This document shows positions 41,653-50,322 of a stretch of DNA of 64,000 bases, piece after piece. How positions within the stretch are numbered: position 1 is the stretch's first letter; every line of letters begins with the position of its first letter. Made by a program: the position numbers and the translations under genes. A model generated the notes under the pieces. It worked only from the letters and a program-made list of their open reading frames with translations. It did no database searches and was not told the origin of the DNA. The stretch is from assembly GCA_902765225.1 (NCBI GenBank), contig CACWYV010000003.1:124001-188000 (forward strand), written 5' to 3'. This DNA is from Candidatus Avelusimicrobium intestinale (GTDB taxonomy: Bacteria > Elusimicrobiota > Elusimicrobia > Elusimicrobiales > Elusimicrobiaceae).

Positions 41653-42705
41653 GTGAAAAAACCGTTTAAATATTCGCTTTATACATTGGGGATGTTCTTA
41701 TCGCTGGGATTGCTGGCTGTGTTGATTTACCAGGCCAAAGGAAGTTTTGTTAAAATCTGGCAGACGGTACAGACCAAATACTTAGTGCTTTCCGTTGTCT
41801 CTTCGGCGCTTATTTACATATCCATGGGGATGAGTTTGTACGAAGTGCTGCGCATCATGGGCCGCCGTATCGGGCGGAGTGCGGCTATCGGGATTGCGCT
41901 CGTTTCTACGACGGTAAATTATGCGGTATCATCGTTGGGGGCTAGCGGATTTGCTTTGCGGGCTCATTTACTCAACCGCCGTCGTGTGCCCTTCGGAACG
42001 TGTGTAACGGCCAGTATTGTGATTACGGTGTTGTTGTACTTTGTGCTGGCGGTGATTATTTTGCAAGGATCCATCCTGATGTTGTTCCACTCGTCGGCTA
42101 CGCCGGTGCAGTTGCTAAAAAATTTTGGGATTATCGTGGTGATGTGTGCCGTATGTGCGGTCATCACGGCATTACTTTTTAACAATGAATTGCGTTATAA
42201 ATCCATCCGCAAATTATTTCGTTTATTAAACAAAGTTTTATTTCACGGGTTCGGTGCGCTCATTCGTAAAGGTCATTATGATGATTTTATGGACCAGTTG
42301 GATGAGGGAATTGCGCTTATTCATAAGAAGAAGAAAAAAATGACGTGGACCATTGTGTATGTGTGCGCGGATTGGTTGTTTACGATTTTGGTGTTGTTTT
42401 TTGCCTTCCGGGCGGTGGGCGTACACATTACAGCGGGTGTTTTGGTGGCCGGGTTTGCCATTGGGATGGTGACGACATTAATCCCTATTTTGCCCGGCGG
42501 ATTGGGGGCGATGGAATTGGCGATGACGGCTGTATATGCCCAAATGGGCATTGATTGGGATGCGGCTTTGATGGCAACGCTTATTTACCGGGTCGTGTAT
42601 TATATTTTGCCGGGAATTGTGAGCGTATTTATTTACTGGGGACTCCAGTTATCTGCTACACCGCTCCCCCGAAAAAAAGGAGATTTGCGTGAGAGAAAGT
42701 ATTAA
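41653..42705 (+). CDS. UPF0104/lysylphosphatidylglycerol-synthase-like membrane protein
   Basis: 350 residues from the GTG at 41653, chosen because CAGGAG is six bases upstream. About eight hydrophobic helices; family cues are SSLGASGFALRAHLLNRR, LLYFVLAVII and IPILPGGLGAMELAMTAVYAQMG. Proteins with PF03706 include the flippase half of MprF and many of unknown lipid-related role; there is no synthase domain here. Overlaps the carbonic-anhydrase gene by 17 bases. Confidence 0.8.
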   Translation: MKKPFKYSLYTLGMFLSLGLLAVLIYQAKGSFVKIWQTVQTKYLVLSVVSSALIYISMGMSLYEVLRIMGRRIGRSAAIGIALVSTTVNYAVSSLGASGFALRAHLLNRRRVPFGTCVTASIVITVLLYFVLAVIILQGSILMLFHSSATPVQLLKNFGIIVVMCAVCAVITALLFNNELRYKSIRKLFRLLNKVLFHGFGALIRKGHYDDFMDQLDEGIALIHKKKKKMTWTIVYVCADWLFTILVLFFAFRAVGVHITAGVLVAGFAIGMVTTLIPILPGGLGAMELAMTAVYAQMGIDWDAALMATLIYRVVYYILPGIVSVFIYWGLQLSATPLPRKKGDLRERKY

Positions 42706-43204
42706 AAACCGCGCACCGCGTGTATCGTCCAACTGTTTTATTCATAAAACAGCGGTGGTAACCGGAGACGTAATACTGGGGGAAAATGTGTCCGTTTGGC
42801 CGGGGGCTGTATTGCGGGGGGATATCGCGGCTATTTATGTGGGAGACAATTCCAACGTCCAAGACAATGCTTGCGTACACGTCAATTATGATACGCCGGC
42901 GCGGATCGGAAAAGGAGTAAGTATCGGTCACGGTGCGGTGGTACATGGCAGTGTTATCGGGGATAATTGCTTGATCGGGATGAACGCCGTAGTGATGGAA
43001 AGCGAAATCGGGCCGAATTGCATTATTGGCGCGGGAGCGGTAGTGCCGGCAGGTAAGCAAATTCCGGCGGGGTCGTTGGTGATGGGTGTACCAGCCAAAG
43101 TAGTACGCAAATTGGACGAAGACGAAGTAAATGCTATCTTGAAAAATGCCCAGGAATATGTGCGGGCCATCGGGGTATATCAAACCCAGTGTAAAGAACT
43201 ATGA
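42689..43204 (+). CDS. Gamma-carbonic anhydrase family protein
   Basis: 171 residues of left-handed beta-helix hexapeptide repeats (VILGENVSVWPGAVLRGD, IGHGAVVHGSVIGDNCLIG). The zinc-binding histidines are present at NACVHVNYD and IGHGAVVHG. Members of this YrdA/PaaY group form trimers and may hydrate CO2 or act as chaperone-like acyl proteins. GTG start with GGAGATTTGC upstream. Coupled to the upstream membrane gene and, by ATGA, to the receiver gene. Confidence 0.87.
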   Translation: MRESIKNRAPRVSSNCFIHKTAVVTGDVILGENVSVWPGAVLRGDIAAIYVGDNSNVQDNACVHVNYDTPARIGKGVSIGHGAVVHGSVIGDNCLIGMNAVVMESEIGPNCIIGAGAVVPAGKQIPAGSLVMGVPAKVVRKLDEDEVNAILKNAQEYVRAIGVYQTQCKEL

Positions 43205-43563
43205 AAAAAATTGTACTTATAGAAGATTCCAAAGTGTTAGGAACGGCGCTTGCCGGAGCCCTGAAAGTAGAAGGGATTGACGTGCACTGGGCCAAAAACG
43301 GGGTGGAAGGAGTGTCCGCGGTCAAACAACTCAAGCCGGATTTAGTATTGCTGGATTTGATGCTACCGAAATTAAGTGGCTTTGAAGTGTGTAAACTGTT
43401 GAAGACGGATAACGCAACGTGGCGTATCCCGGTGATTGTCATGTCCACGTTGGCAGATGCCGAATCGCAGGACCGTGCCAAAGAGGCGGGGGCGGACTTT
43501 TTTATTCCCAAACCGTACGATTTGGCGGATACGTTGCAAGAAATCAAGAAACATTTAAAATAG
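43201..43563 (+). CDS. Single-domain response regulator (CheY-like receiver)
   Basis: 120 residues, one receiver domain: acidic pocket IEDSKV, phospho-acceptor Asp in DLVLLDLMLPKLSGFE, Thr/Ser in VIVMSTLAD and the Lys in FFIPKPYDL. There is no output domain, so it must act by protein contact, perhaps with the TPR protein nine bases downstream. The histidine kinase at 29730 has no neighbour regulator and is a candidate donor. Confidence 0.93.
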   Translation: MKKIVLIEDSKVLGTALAGALKVEGIDVHWAKNGVEGVSAVKQLKPDLVLLDLMLPKLSGFEVCKLLKTDNATWRIPVIVMSTLADAESQDRAKEAGADFFIPKPYDLADTLQEIKKHLK

Positions 43564-43572
43564 GAGCGTGCT

Positions 43573-44634
43573 ATGGCAAAACCGGATATAGATTTAATTT
43601 ACGAATTGTTAGAAATGAATGAGCCGGAGCGCGTATTGGCGCTGCTTAAAAATCAACGGCAAAAAGATGCGCTGACATGGTTTCTACAGGCAGAAGCTGA
43701 GCGGCAATTGGGTCATTTTGAAACGGCTCTGCTGACGTATGCCAAGGGGCTTAAATTAGCCGATGTGGCAGAAGAGCGTATGGATATTTTGCTGGCGATG
43801 GCGGCGTGTTACCGTACGTTGGGGCACGCAGCGGCTGCCTACGAACTTTCTGACGAAACGTTGCAAATGGCACGGGAGTTGGAAATGGAAGATTACGAAG
43901 TACGCGCTATGCAGGAAATGGGGATGGCTCTGCGGGCGTGGGGCCGGTTGGAAGAAGCGTTGGAATTATTGGACACCGTGTTGGCTGCCTACACACAAGA
44001 CAAAGATTATGCCGGAATGAGTTTTATTCATTGGGCCAAGGGGGGGATTTTCCGCCTGCAGGGACAGTTTGAAGCGGGCATTGCCCAGTTCAAAAAATCC
44101 ATTGCGCTAGCCAAAAAAACCCACGATAAAATCAGCGAGGCGTACGGGTATTGCGGACTTGCCGGCATCAGTCGGATTTGTGGCAAAGTAGAGGAGTGCG
44201 TCAAAAATTATAAGTTAGCCGAAAAGATTTTCAAACACACGCAAGATGTGTTTGGTAATGCCTATACACATTGCGGAATGGCTAACGGTTTGCGCCAACA
44301 AGGCAAATATGCCGAGGCCTTGCGCCATTATAACGTGGCCGATAAATTGTATTCTTCTATTCACGATACGGTGGATTTGGGATTTGTGAAGTGGGGACGT
44401 GCGGATGTACTGCGCCGCCAGAATAAAATGGAAAAAGCCCTGGCAGATTTGCAAGAGGCCCGGGTTCTTTTTGATAATTCCGACGAGTTGCGCGGTCAGA
44501 TTTTAACGAAACTTTCGCTTGCCCAAGTATGGTATGCCCTGGGCCGGACCGAAGAAGCCGAGCAGCTATACGCCGCCGGTGTTAAACAAGCCCAAGCGGA
44601 AGGATTGCATACATACTTGGAAAGTTATACCTAA
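43573..44634 (+). CDS. TPR-repeat protein
   Basis: 353 residues, about eight tetratricopeptide units from residue 30 to 345 (AAAYELSDETLQMAREL, AGISRICGKVEECVKNYKLA, GLRQQGKYAEALRHYNVA, AQVWYALGRTEEAEQLYAA). No signal peptide, so it is cytosolic. The pattern resembles adaptor TPRs of the Rap/LGN type that read phosphorylated receivers. It is the last gene of a four-gene coupled set and sits right behind the receiver, suggesting a common signalling complex. Confidence 0.85.
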   Translation: MAKPDIDLIYELLEMNEPERVLALLKNQRQKDALTWFLQAEAERQLGHFETALLTYAKGLKLADVAEERMDILLAMAACYRTLGHAAAAYELSDETLQMARELEMEDYEVRAMQEMGMALRAWGRLEEALELLDTVLAAYTQDKDYAGMSFIHWAKGGIFRLQGQFEAGIAQFKKSIALAKKTHDKISEAYGYCGLAGISRICGKVEECVKNYKLAEKIFKHTQDVFGNAYTHCGMANGLRQQGKYAEALRHYNVADKLYSSIHDTVDLGFVKWGRADVLRRQNKMEKALADLQEARVLFDNSDELRGQILTKLSLAQVWYALGRTEEAEQLYAAGVKQAQAEGLHTYLESYT

Positions 44635-44658
44635 TTGTACGGGAACAGGTATTTGCAG

Positions 44659-44691
44659 AAACGGCGCACAAATTTAGTTTGTGCGCCGTTT
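44659..44691. terminator. Bidirectional terminator between the TPR gene and feoB
   Basis: Perfect 14-bp stem (44659-44672 with 44678-44691), loop TTTAG, between converging genes. Confidence 0.88.
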
Positions 44692-44709
44692 GTAATAGAA
44701 CAGGTTGCG

Positions 44710-46644
44710 TTATAATAAAATCAATCGCAGTACAAACCCGGTCGCAAAGGCCAATCCCAAGGTTAATCCGGTTATGCGTAAGGTATCTTTCCAACCGTTT
44801 TCGCGCAGCATTACAAAGAAGGTAGCGATACAAGGTAAGTACATCGTCATAAACACGCAGGCCACTACCAACGCTTGCGCCGATAAATGAAACGGTTCCA
44901 ACAAAGCGATGGCTACGTCTTTACGTAAAAATCCCAGAATAAGTAGCGAGGTGGTTTCGGCCGGCAGTCCCAGTATATATTCTACCGGGTAGCGCGAAAG
45001 CTGGGTGATCCACGCGGTTACACCGGCCATTTGCATTAAATCTACAAACACTACCCCGCACAGGATAAGCGGCAACGCATCACATAAATATTCCTTCATC
45101 CGCAGCCACAATTTACGTGCCAACGGGCGCAAGTGGGGGATTTGCCACGAAGGGATTTCCATAAATAATTCGGGAGTATTTCCCGGCATGAGTCGGTTTA
45201 AAATGGTGCCGGCTATAATGCCGTTTAGCACAAGTATCCCAAACACCGCCAGTACATATTTTAATCCGTGGGGGGATAAAATGGAAATAATCATGGCCGT
45301 TTGGGAAATACACGGCGCCAAGACCAACACGAGGGCCAACGCAATTACACGCTCGCGCCGTGTTTCCAACACGCGCGCCCCCATGACGGCGGGTACCTTG
45401 CACCCAAACCCGAGCATAATCGGTATCGCTCCGTATCCGTGCAGCCCTACTTTATGTAAAATACCGTCCAGTAAAATAGCCAAGCGGGGCAAATAGCCCA
45501 GTTCACCCAGAAAACCAAACAAAGCGTAGAAGGCAAACACGTAGGACATGACGTCCACTAAAGCAATTTTTAATCCGTCGGTCAGAACGCCAAAATAGTT
45601 TAGGCCGCCGTCTCCAACCAGTAATAACCCCAACCAGGAATCCCGCCAGGAACCCAACAACCGTTCCCAAAAAGGAAAGTAATAGGTCTCATACAACGGG
45701 TCTATCAGGTCAATAATACTTTCTCCGGTCCAACGTATCAAAAAGAATGACGCTACCAAAACGACCAGCGCAATCGGTAACCCGGTGAGAGGGGTGGTGG
45801 CCCAGGCCTGTAAATGTTCCCAAACGGAAGGATGTTTGTGTTTAACCTCTTGGACTTGGTGGATGATTTGGCCAATGGCTTGCCATTTTCCTTCGGGAGT
45901 ATCGGGAATAGTTATTTGGGGGCGGGCCGTTTGTAAATTTCCCACGGTGTTGGCAAGTTCTTTGAGCCCTTCGCCGGTGGTAGCAACGGTGGGAATAACG
46001 GGGATGCCGATAAGTTTGGAAAGCCGTTTGACATCAATGATAATTCCCTTACGTTTGGCTTCGTCAAATTTATTGAGTAGTAACACCAACGGTTTACCCA
46101 ACCGCAATAATTCCAACACAAAGTATAAGTTGCGTTCCAAATGGGAAGCATCGGCCACACAGACGATGAAATCATATTCCAGCTCGGCAAACAGGTTATG
46201 TTTTTTCCCTTCCATTTGCCATTCTTCTTCCAACCGGTACAACCCGGGGATATCAATGATCTCGTACGATTCTGCGTTAAACAGGGTGGTGCCGTAGTTT
46301 AGGCCGACGGTTGTTCCGGGGAAATTAGAGGAGATAACGCCGATTCCCGTTAGGCGTGAAAAAACTAAACTCTTGCCCACATTGGGATTGCCGGCCAACA
46401 AAAACGTATTTTTCTTGGAAGCAACAATGATTTTTTTGGCAGTCTCCCTTCCTAAGGCAACTTCGCTGCCCGATACCCGCACAACGACCGGGCTTTTACC
46501 GGGCAGACGTTCTACCCATTGGTCGCGCACCAGCCCCATGGCGGCCAGTTTGTCGGCTGTTTTGGCATCGGTTTGAATTTCTTTAATTTTGGCAGATTGG
46601 CCGATTCTGAGTTGATAAACGGAACGTGAATTTTGTTTTTTCAT
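44710..46644 (-). CDS. feoB: FeoA-FeoB fusion, ferrous iron transporter
   Basis: Imports Fe(II). Start at 46644 (MKKQNSRSVYQLRIG). Residues about 5-75 are a FeoA-type SH3 domain (LAAMGLVRDQWVERLPG). The G domain follows: GNPNVGKS (G1), DIPGLYRLEEEW (G3), LNKFDEAK (G4), with switch I around SSNFPGTTVG. Then come eight or more membrane helices with the two Gate motifs (LGFGCKVPAVMGARVLETRRER). About 644 residues: compact. Divergent from a ferredoxin gene, so both may respond to iron; no Fur box was identified. Confidence 0.93.
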   Translation of the reverse strand: MKKQNSRSVYQLRIGQSAKIKEIQTDAKTADKLAAMGLVRDQWVERLPGKSPVVVRVSGSEVALGRETAKKIIVASKKNTFLLAGNPNVGKSLVFSRLTGIGVISSNFPGTTVGLNYGTTLFNAESYEIIDIPGLYRLEEEWQMEGKKHNLFAELEYDFIVCVADASHLERNLYFVLELLRLGKPLVLLLNKFDEAKRKGIIIDVKRLSKLIGIPVIPTVATTGEGLKELANTVGNLQTARPQITIPDTPEGKWQAIGQIIHQVQEVKHKHPSVWEHLQAWATTPLTGLPIALVVLVASFFLIRWTGESIIDLIDPLYETYYFPFWERLLGSWRDSWLGLLLVGDGGLNYFGVLTDGLKIALVDVMSYVFAFYALFGFLGELGYLPRLAILLDGILHKVGLHGYGAIPIMLGFGCKVPAVMGARVLETRRERVIALALVLVLAPCISQTAMIISILSPHGLKYVLAVFGILVLNGIIAGTILNRLMPGNTPELFMEIPSWQIPHLRPLARKLWLRMKEYLCDALPLILCGVVFVDLMQMAGVTAWITQLSRYPVEYILGLPAETTSLLILGFLRKDVAIALLEPFHLSAQALVVACVFMTMYLPCIATFFVMLRENGWKDTLRITGLTLGLAFATGFVLRLILL

Positions 46645-46739
46645 AAAAGTTAGTTTTTCCTTACTTTTATATTGTATCATTCTAATCCTTTTTCGGCAAG
46701 CGTTTTTGCCTCCTGAAATATACCCAAGGGGTTGATTTT

Positions 46740-46748
46740 TGATATAAT
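46740..46748 (+). promoter_or_regulatory. Extended -10 promoter of the ferredoxin gene
   Basis: TGATATAAT gives TG-n-TATAAT (extended -10). No good -35 is visible, which fits the extended class. On the other strand the feoB promoter region contains TACAAT. Confidence 0.5.
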
Positions 46749-46784
46749 CTAAAAGTAACTTAACATTTGTATAAGGAGATGACT

Positions 46785-46955
46785 ATGGCTTATAAAGTAA
46801 ATCCGGAAGTTTGCATTAACTGCGGTGCTTGCGAATCCGCTTGCCCCGTAACCGCTATCTGCGAGAAAGATGTGAAACGCTGCATTGATGCTTCCAAATG
46901 CATTGAATGCGGTGCTTGCGCCGGCACCTGCCCGGTCAGTGCGATTTCCTTATAA
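46785..46955 (+). CDS. 2[4Fe-4S] ferredoxin
   Basis: 56 residues from the ATG at 46785 (AAGGAG upstream). Two cluster motifs, CINCGACESACP and CIECGACAGTCP, typical of clostridial-type ferredoxins that carry low-potential electrons for pyruvate:ferredoxin oxidoreductase and hydrogenases. It fits an anaerobic lifestyle. Single gene with its own terminator. Confidence 0.95.
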   Translation: MAYKVNPEVCINCGACESACPVTAICEKDVKRCIDASKCIECGACAGTCPVSAISL

Positions 46956-46980
46956 ACCGCCACCTAGTTTAACGCATGAA

Positions 46981-47016
46981 AAAGGCCTGCCCGGCAAATT
47001 CGGGAGGCCTTTTTAG
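46981..47016 (+). terminator. Terminator of the ferredoxin gene
   Basis: AAAGGCCT-CCCG (46981-46992, one bulge) pairs with CGGG-AGGCCTTT (47001-47012), then T run. Confidence 0.8.
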
Positions 47017-47053
47017 TTTCCGTCCGGATCCGGTATCATTTTGGGGGCAACAA

Positions 47054-47084
47054 AAAAGAGTTGGGGGATGTACCCAACTCTTTT
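47054..47084. repeat. Strong intergenic hairpin
   Basis: 12-bp perfect stem (47054-47065 with 47073-47084), loop GGATGTA. It ends in TTTTG, so it could terminate on either strand, but no gene directly precedes it. Confidence 0.6.
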
Positions 47085-47088
47085 GTCA

Positions 47089-47132
47089 GAACCGTTCGGG
47101 GGGTAAATCGAACCGTTCTGGGGGATAAAATC
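47089..47132. repeat. Tandem 21-bp repeat in an intergenic gap
   Basis: GAACCGTTC followed by a G run and TAAATC or ATAAAATC occurs twice, starting at 47089 and 47110. The gap 46956-47284 otherwise holds the ferredoxin terminator, the hairpin just before, and a possible -10 (TATAAT near 47263) for the ankyrin gene. Confidence 0.5.
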
Positions 47133-47284
47133 GGTGCTATACCTATTTATGATACATTGTCCGGTCCAAAAATGCAAGTGTTTGGAGCAAAAATAAATAT
47201 CTATTTTTATATAATTATTTTATATTATTAAAATGAGGGTGTAAATTTTCCCGCGTATTGCTATAATATATCTTAGGAGGCAGT

Positions 47285-48862
47285 ATGAACATTACAAAAC
47301 TACGTGTAGTTTTTGCTTTGTTGTTGGTGGCGGCTTTGCCGGTATGGGTCAACGGGGCACCCCGTCAAACGACCGACTATGTCGCTGCGGATGAAATCGC
47401 GTCCGATGTGAGCGAAGCCCGCTCTGCTACGGACGTCATTGCCGAACAGGTTACACAAACTCCGGGAGATATTTACCGTGGGTCTGTGTTCGGTGTGGAG
47501 AAGAAAACATACCCCGGTGAAGTGTTGGGCAATCGCCCCAGAGCCACCAAGAAATTGGTGTATGATACGTCGCTGATTTTGGCTGTTAAGAAAGGCGATG
47601 CGGACCGTGTGCGGACCTTGTTGTTTGCCCATGTGGACCCGGATGAAAAAAATTACGCCGGTATTACTCCCATGACGATTGCCGGTGAAAAAGGTAACAT
47701 GGAAGTGATCCGTTTGCTAGTGGAACGCGGTAAAGCCGATTTGAACGCGCCGTCCAGTTACGGGGTGACGCCGCTCATCGCAGCCGCAGCTGCCGGTAAA
47801 GCCGAAGCGGTGGCTTATTTGCTCAAACACGGGGCAGATGCTTCTGCGAAAGACGATTTAGGAAAAACCGCTTTGCTGTATGCTTCCGGTCAGAACCAAG
47901 CCAAAATGGTTGCTAACTTGGCTGAAGCTAACCAGCCGGTGGTGAACTTGCCCGATAATACAGGGAATACGCCGTTGTTGTATTCCGCCCAGAAAGGATT
48001 TACCAATAACGTTAAAGCGTTGCTCGCCAACGGTGCCAAGCCCGATTACCGCAACCCGGCTTCGGGGTTAAGTGCCATGGCTACCGCGGCGGCAGAAGGT
48101 CACGTGACCATTATCCGCTTGTTGGCTAAGAATAAGGCGGACGTCAATTTGCCGGATTTAAGCGGTCGCACGCCGATCTTCTACGCGGTAGAAAATAACC
48201 AGTTGCGCGCGTTGCGCACCTTGCTGATTTTAGGAGCTGACCCGAATGTCAAGGATCATAACGGGGTGTCCGTTTTGATGCGTGCGGCGGCCCAAAACCG
48301 CGAAGATTGTTTGGCTTTGCTCTTGCGTCAAAAAACAATTGACGTCAATGCACAAGATAATTTGGGGCGCAGTGTAGTGGCTTATAGTGCCTATGCAGAA
48401 GATATTGCGCCGGCTGAAAAATTAGTTGCTGCCCAAGCGGATATTAATTTGACGGATTATAAAGGGAACACGCCGCTAATGGATGCTATTAAGGCCAAAA
48501 ACGACCGGGTAGCGGTGTACTTAATCCAACAGGGAGCTGATTTGTCCTTGCAAAACAAAGACGGAGAGACGGTATTCTCCTTAACGGATCAGTACTTGCC
48601 GGATTCTTCCACGTCGCGTGTATTAGCCGTCAAGCGGGATATTGTAATCCGACCGGCGGTAGGATATACGCAACGTCCGGAAACCGTACAATTGTTAGAA
48701 GGGCAAGAAGCTCAACAAGCTGCACAGGCGGCATCTGCGGAAAACGTTCCGGTTCAAACCGACTCTGTAACGGAAACGCCCATCCAACCGTTGGAAGAAA
48801 AACCGGTAGCCAAGCCGTTGATGGCTCCTTCCGTTATCGCGGAGGAAGATACCGCACTGTAA
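47285..48862 (+). CDS. Exported ankyrin-repeat protein
   Basis: 525 residues. Signal peptide (VVFALLLVAALPVWVNGA), an 80-residue lead, then about ten ankyrin repeats from residue 95 to 430 (NYAGITPMTIAGEKGNMEVIRLLVE, DLGKTALLYASGQNQ, GNTPLMDAIKAKNDRVAVYLIQ), and a Gln/Ala/Pro/Glu-rich C-terminal tail. RBS TAGGAGG. Periplasmic ankyrins bind partner proteins, sometimes catalase or secreted enzymes. Nothing suggests an effector function. A terminator lies about 80 bases after the stop. Confidence 0.87.
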   Translation: MNITKLRVVFALLLVAALPVWVNGAPRQTTDYVAADEIASDVSEARSATDVIAEQVTQTPGDIYRGSVFGVEKKTYPGEVLGNRPRATKKLVYDTSLILAVKKGDADRVRTLLFAHVDPDEKNYAGITPMTIAGEKGNMEVIRLLVERGKADLNAPSSYGVTPLIAAAAAGKAEAVAYLLKHGADASAKDDLGKTALLYASGQNQAKMVANLAEANQPVVNLPDNTGNTPLLYSAQKGFTNNVKALLANGAKPDYRNPASGLSAMATAAAEGHVTIIRLLAKNKADVNLPDLSGRTPIFYAVENNQLRALRTLLILGADPNVKDHNGVSVLMRAAAQNREDCLALLLRQKTIDVNAQDNLGRSVVAYSAYAEDIAPAEKLVAAQADINLTDYKGNTPLMDAIKAKNDRVAVYLIQQGADLSLQNKDGETVFSLTDQYLPDSSTSRVLAVKRDIVIRPAVGYTQRPETVQLLEGQEAQQAAQAASAENVPVQTDSVTETPIQPLEEKPVAKPLMAPSVIAEEDTAL

Positions 48863-48940
48863 ACGGATGTGTTAGAACAGAAGTGGGTTTGTCCGGCTTC
48901 TGTGAGAAGTAGTATTTGAAGATGTTATATATGCCTTTGG

Positions 48941-48963
48941 GGCCCGGCACGTGTTGCCGGGCC
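48941..48963 (+). terminator. Hairpin after the ankyrin gene
   Basis: Stem GGCCCGGCA (48941-48949) with TGCCGGGCC (48955-48963), loop CGTGT; modest T content after it. Confidence 0.7.
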
Positions 48964-48980
48964 TTGTTGTTGGAAAAATC

Positions 48981-49011
48981 TTGACTCATATATATAATCG
49001 TAGTTTATAAT
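48981..49011 (+). promoter_or_regulatory. Promoter of the small-RNA candidate
   Basis: TTGACT (48981-48986) and TATAAT (49006-49011), spacer 19, or 18 if TTATAA is used. No coding start follows. Confidence 0.55.
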
Positions 49012-49017
49012 AATAAT

Positions 49018-49152
49018 GCCTTAGCCCATAAACTGTGCAGACAGGAAACAACGGCCTCTTCCCCTTGGAAAAGTAATAATTGGTATCGCTACCAATAAGG
49101 TCGTTTTAGTACTTATAAAAAGCCACCCGGTTTTCACCGGGTGGCTTTTTAA
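49018..49152 (+). ncRNA. Candidate small RNA (about 135 nt), possibly 6S-like
   Basis: A promoter with no reading frame behind it, followed by a transcript-sized stretch ending in a strong terminator. Nested stems: AACGGCCT (49050-49057) with AGGTCGTT (49098-49105, one wobble) encloses a perfect TTGGTA/TACCAA hairpin with TCGC loop (49080-49095). A long bulged rod would fit 6S RNA, but the sequence alone does not establish it. It is the only occupant of the 308-base gap 48863-49170 besides the ankyrin terminator. Confidence 0.5.
49117..49150. terminator. Bidirectional terminator (sRNA candidate and aldolase)
   Basis: Perfect 15-bp stem (49117-49131 with 49136-49150), loop TTTC, flanked by A and T runs; it can stop both the small RNA and the aldolase transcript. 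Confidence 0.93.
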
Positions 49153-49170
49153 TAAACCGTAGCAGAAATA

Positions 49171-50148
49171 TTATTTGACTCTGCCGGCAGAGCCGAAAAC
49201 GTTTTCGTTCTTTTCGGCGTACATTTTGATCAATTCTTCGCGGGCCGGGCCCAAGTATTTGCGCGGGTCAAATTCGCTGGGTTTGGTCGCAAAGATTTTG
49301 CGGATGGTGGCGGTCATTACCAAGCGTCCGTCGCTATCTACATTGATTTTGCACACGGCCATTTTAGCGGCCTTGCGCAATTGTTCTTCCGGGATACCGG
49401 CGGTGTTGTCTAATTTTCCGCCATATTCGTTAATTTGTTTGACGGCCCATTGCGGTACGGACGAAGAACCGTGCAGCACAATTGGGAATCCGGGCAGGCG
49501 TTTGGAAACTTCTTCCAAAATATCAAAGCGTAATTCCGGTAATTTTTCACCCGGTTTTACTTTAAACTTATACGCGCCGTGGCTGGTGCCGATGGAAATC
49601 GCCAGCGAATCTACACCGGTGCGTTTAACGAAATCTTCCACTTGGGCCGGGTCCGTATACGTGTGGTGTTCGGCGGAAACTTCATCTTCAATCCCGGCCA
49701 ACACGCCCAGTTCGCCTTCCACGGTTACATCGTGTTGGTGGGCATAATCCACTACTTTTTTGGTCAGGGCGACGTTTTCTTCGTAGGGCAGGCTGGATCC
49801 GTCAATCATCACGGAGGAAAAACCATTATCAATACAATCTTTGCACAACTCAAAACTATCCCCGTGATCCAAATGCAGACATAGCGGTACCGGTTTGCCG
49901 ATTTCGCTCATCATTTCCACAGCTCCGCGGGCCATCCAGCGCAGCAACGTGGAATTGGCATACTGGCGGGCACCTTTGGATACTTGCAAAATAACCGGGG
50001 AACCGGTCTGTACACAAGCCGTAACGATGGCTTGGAGTTGTTCCATATTATTGAAGTTATAAGCCGGGATGGCATAGCCGCCGGCCATAGCGTCTTTGAA
50101 CATTTGGCGGGTATTTACGAGGCCAAGTTCTTTGTAAGAAACTGTCAT
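49171..50148 (-). CDS. fba: Class II fructose-bisphosphate aldolase
   Basis: Zn-dependent cleavage of fructose-1,6-bisphosphate in glycolysis. 325 residues. Motifs: YAIPAYNFNNMEQLQAI, LCLHLDHGDSFELC (metal His and catalytic Asp), GFSSVMIDGSSLPYEENV, VEGELGVLAG (Glu/zinc region), SIGTSHGAYKF, VLHGSSSVP and INVDSD. AGGAGG lies ahead of the start. Single gene, ending at the shared terminator. Confidence 0.95.
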   Translation of the reverse strand: MTVSYKELGLVNTRQMFKDAMAGGYAIPAYNFNNMEQLQAIVTACVQTGSPVILQVSKGARQYANSTLLRWMARGAVEMMSEIGKPVPLCLHLDHGDSFELCKDCIDNGFSSVMIDGSSLPYEENVALTKKVVDYAHQHDVTVEGELGVLAGIEDEVSAEHHTYTDPAQVEDFVKRTGVDSLAISIGTSHGAYKFKVKPGEKLPELRFDILEEVSKRLPGFPIVLHGSSSVPQWAVKQINEYGGKLDNTAGIPEEQLRKAAKMAVCKINVDSDGRLVMTATIRKIFATKPSEFDPRKYLGPAREELIKMYAEKNENVFGSAGRVK

Positions 50149-50322
50149 GTCTTCCTCCTAAAAATAAACTCCTTCCCCCTTATTTTACAATTTTTTCGGC
50201 GGGAGAAACAATTTTTTTTACGAGGATAGATAAACAAAATAATAATTTTATTTTTGCTTGCAAAAAAATAAAATTGGGAGTATAATATAGGAGCTTAAAT
50301 TGCCAAAAAGGAGGATTCTCAG

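Noticed and set aside
47285-48862. Ankyrin protein as a secreted host-directed effector
   Set aside because: It has an ordinary Sec signal peptide and no effector-secretion signal I can recognise; periplasmic function is simpler.
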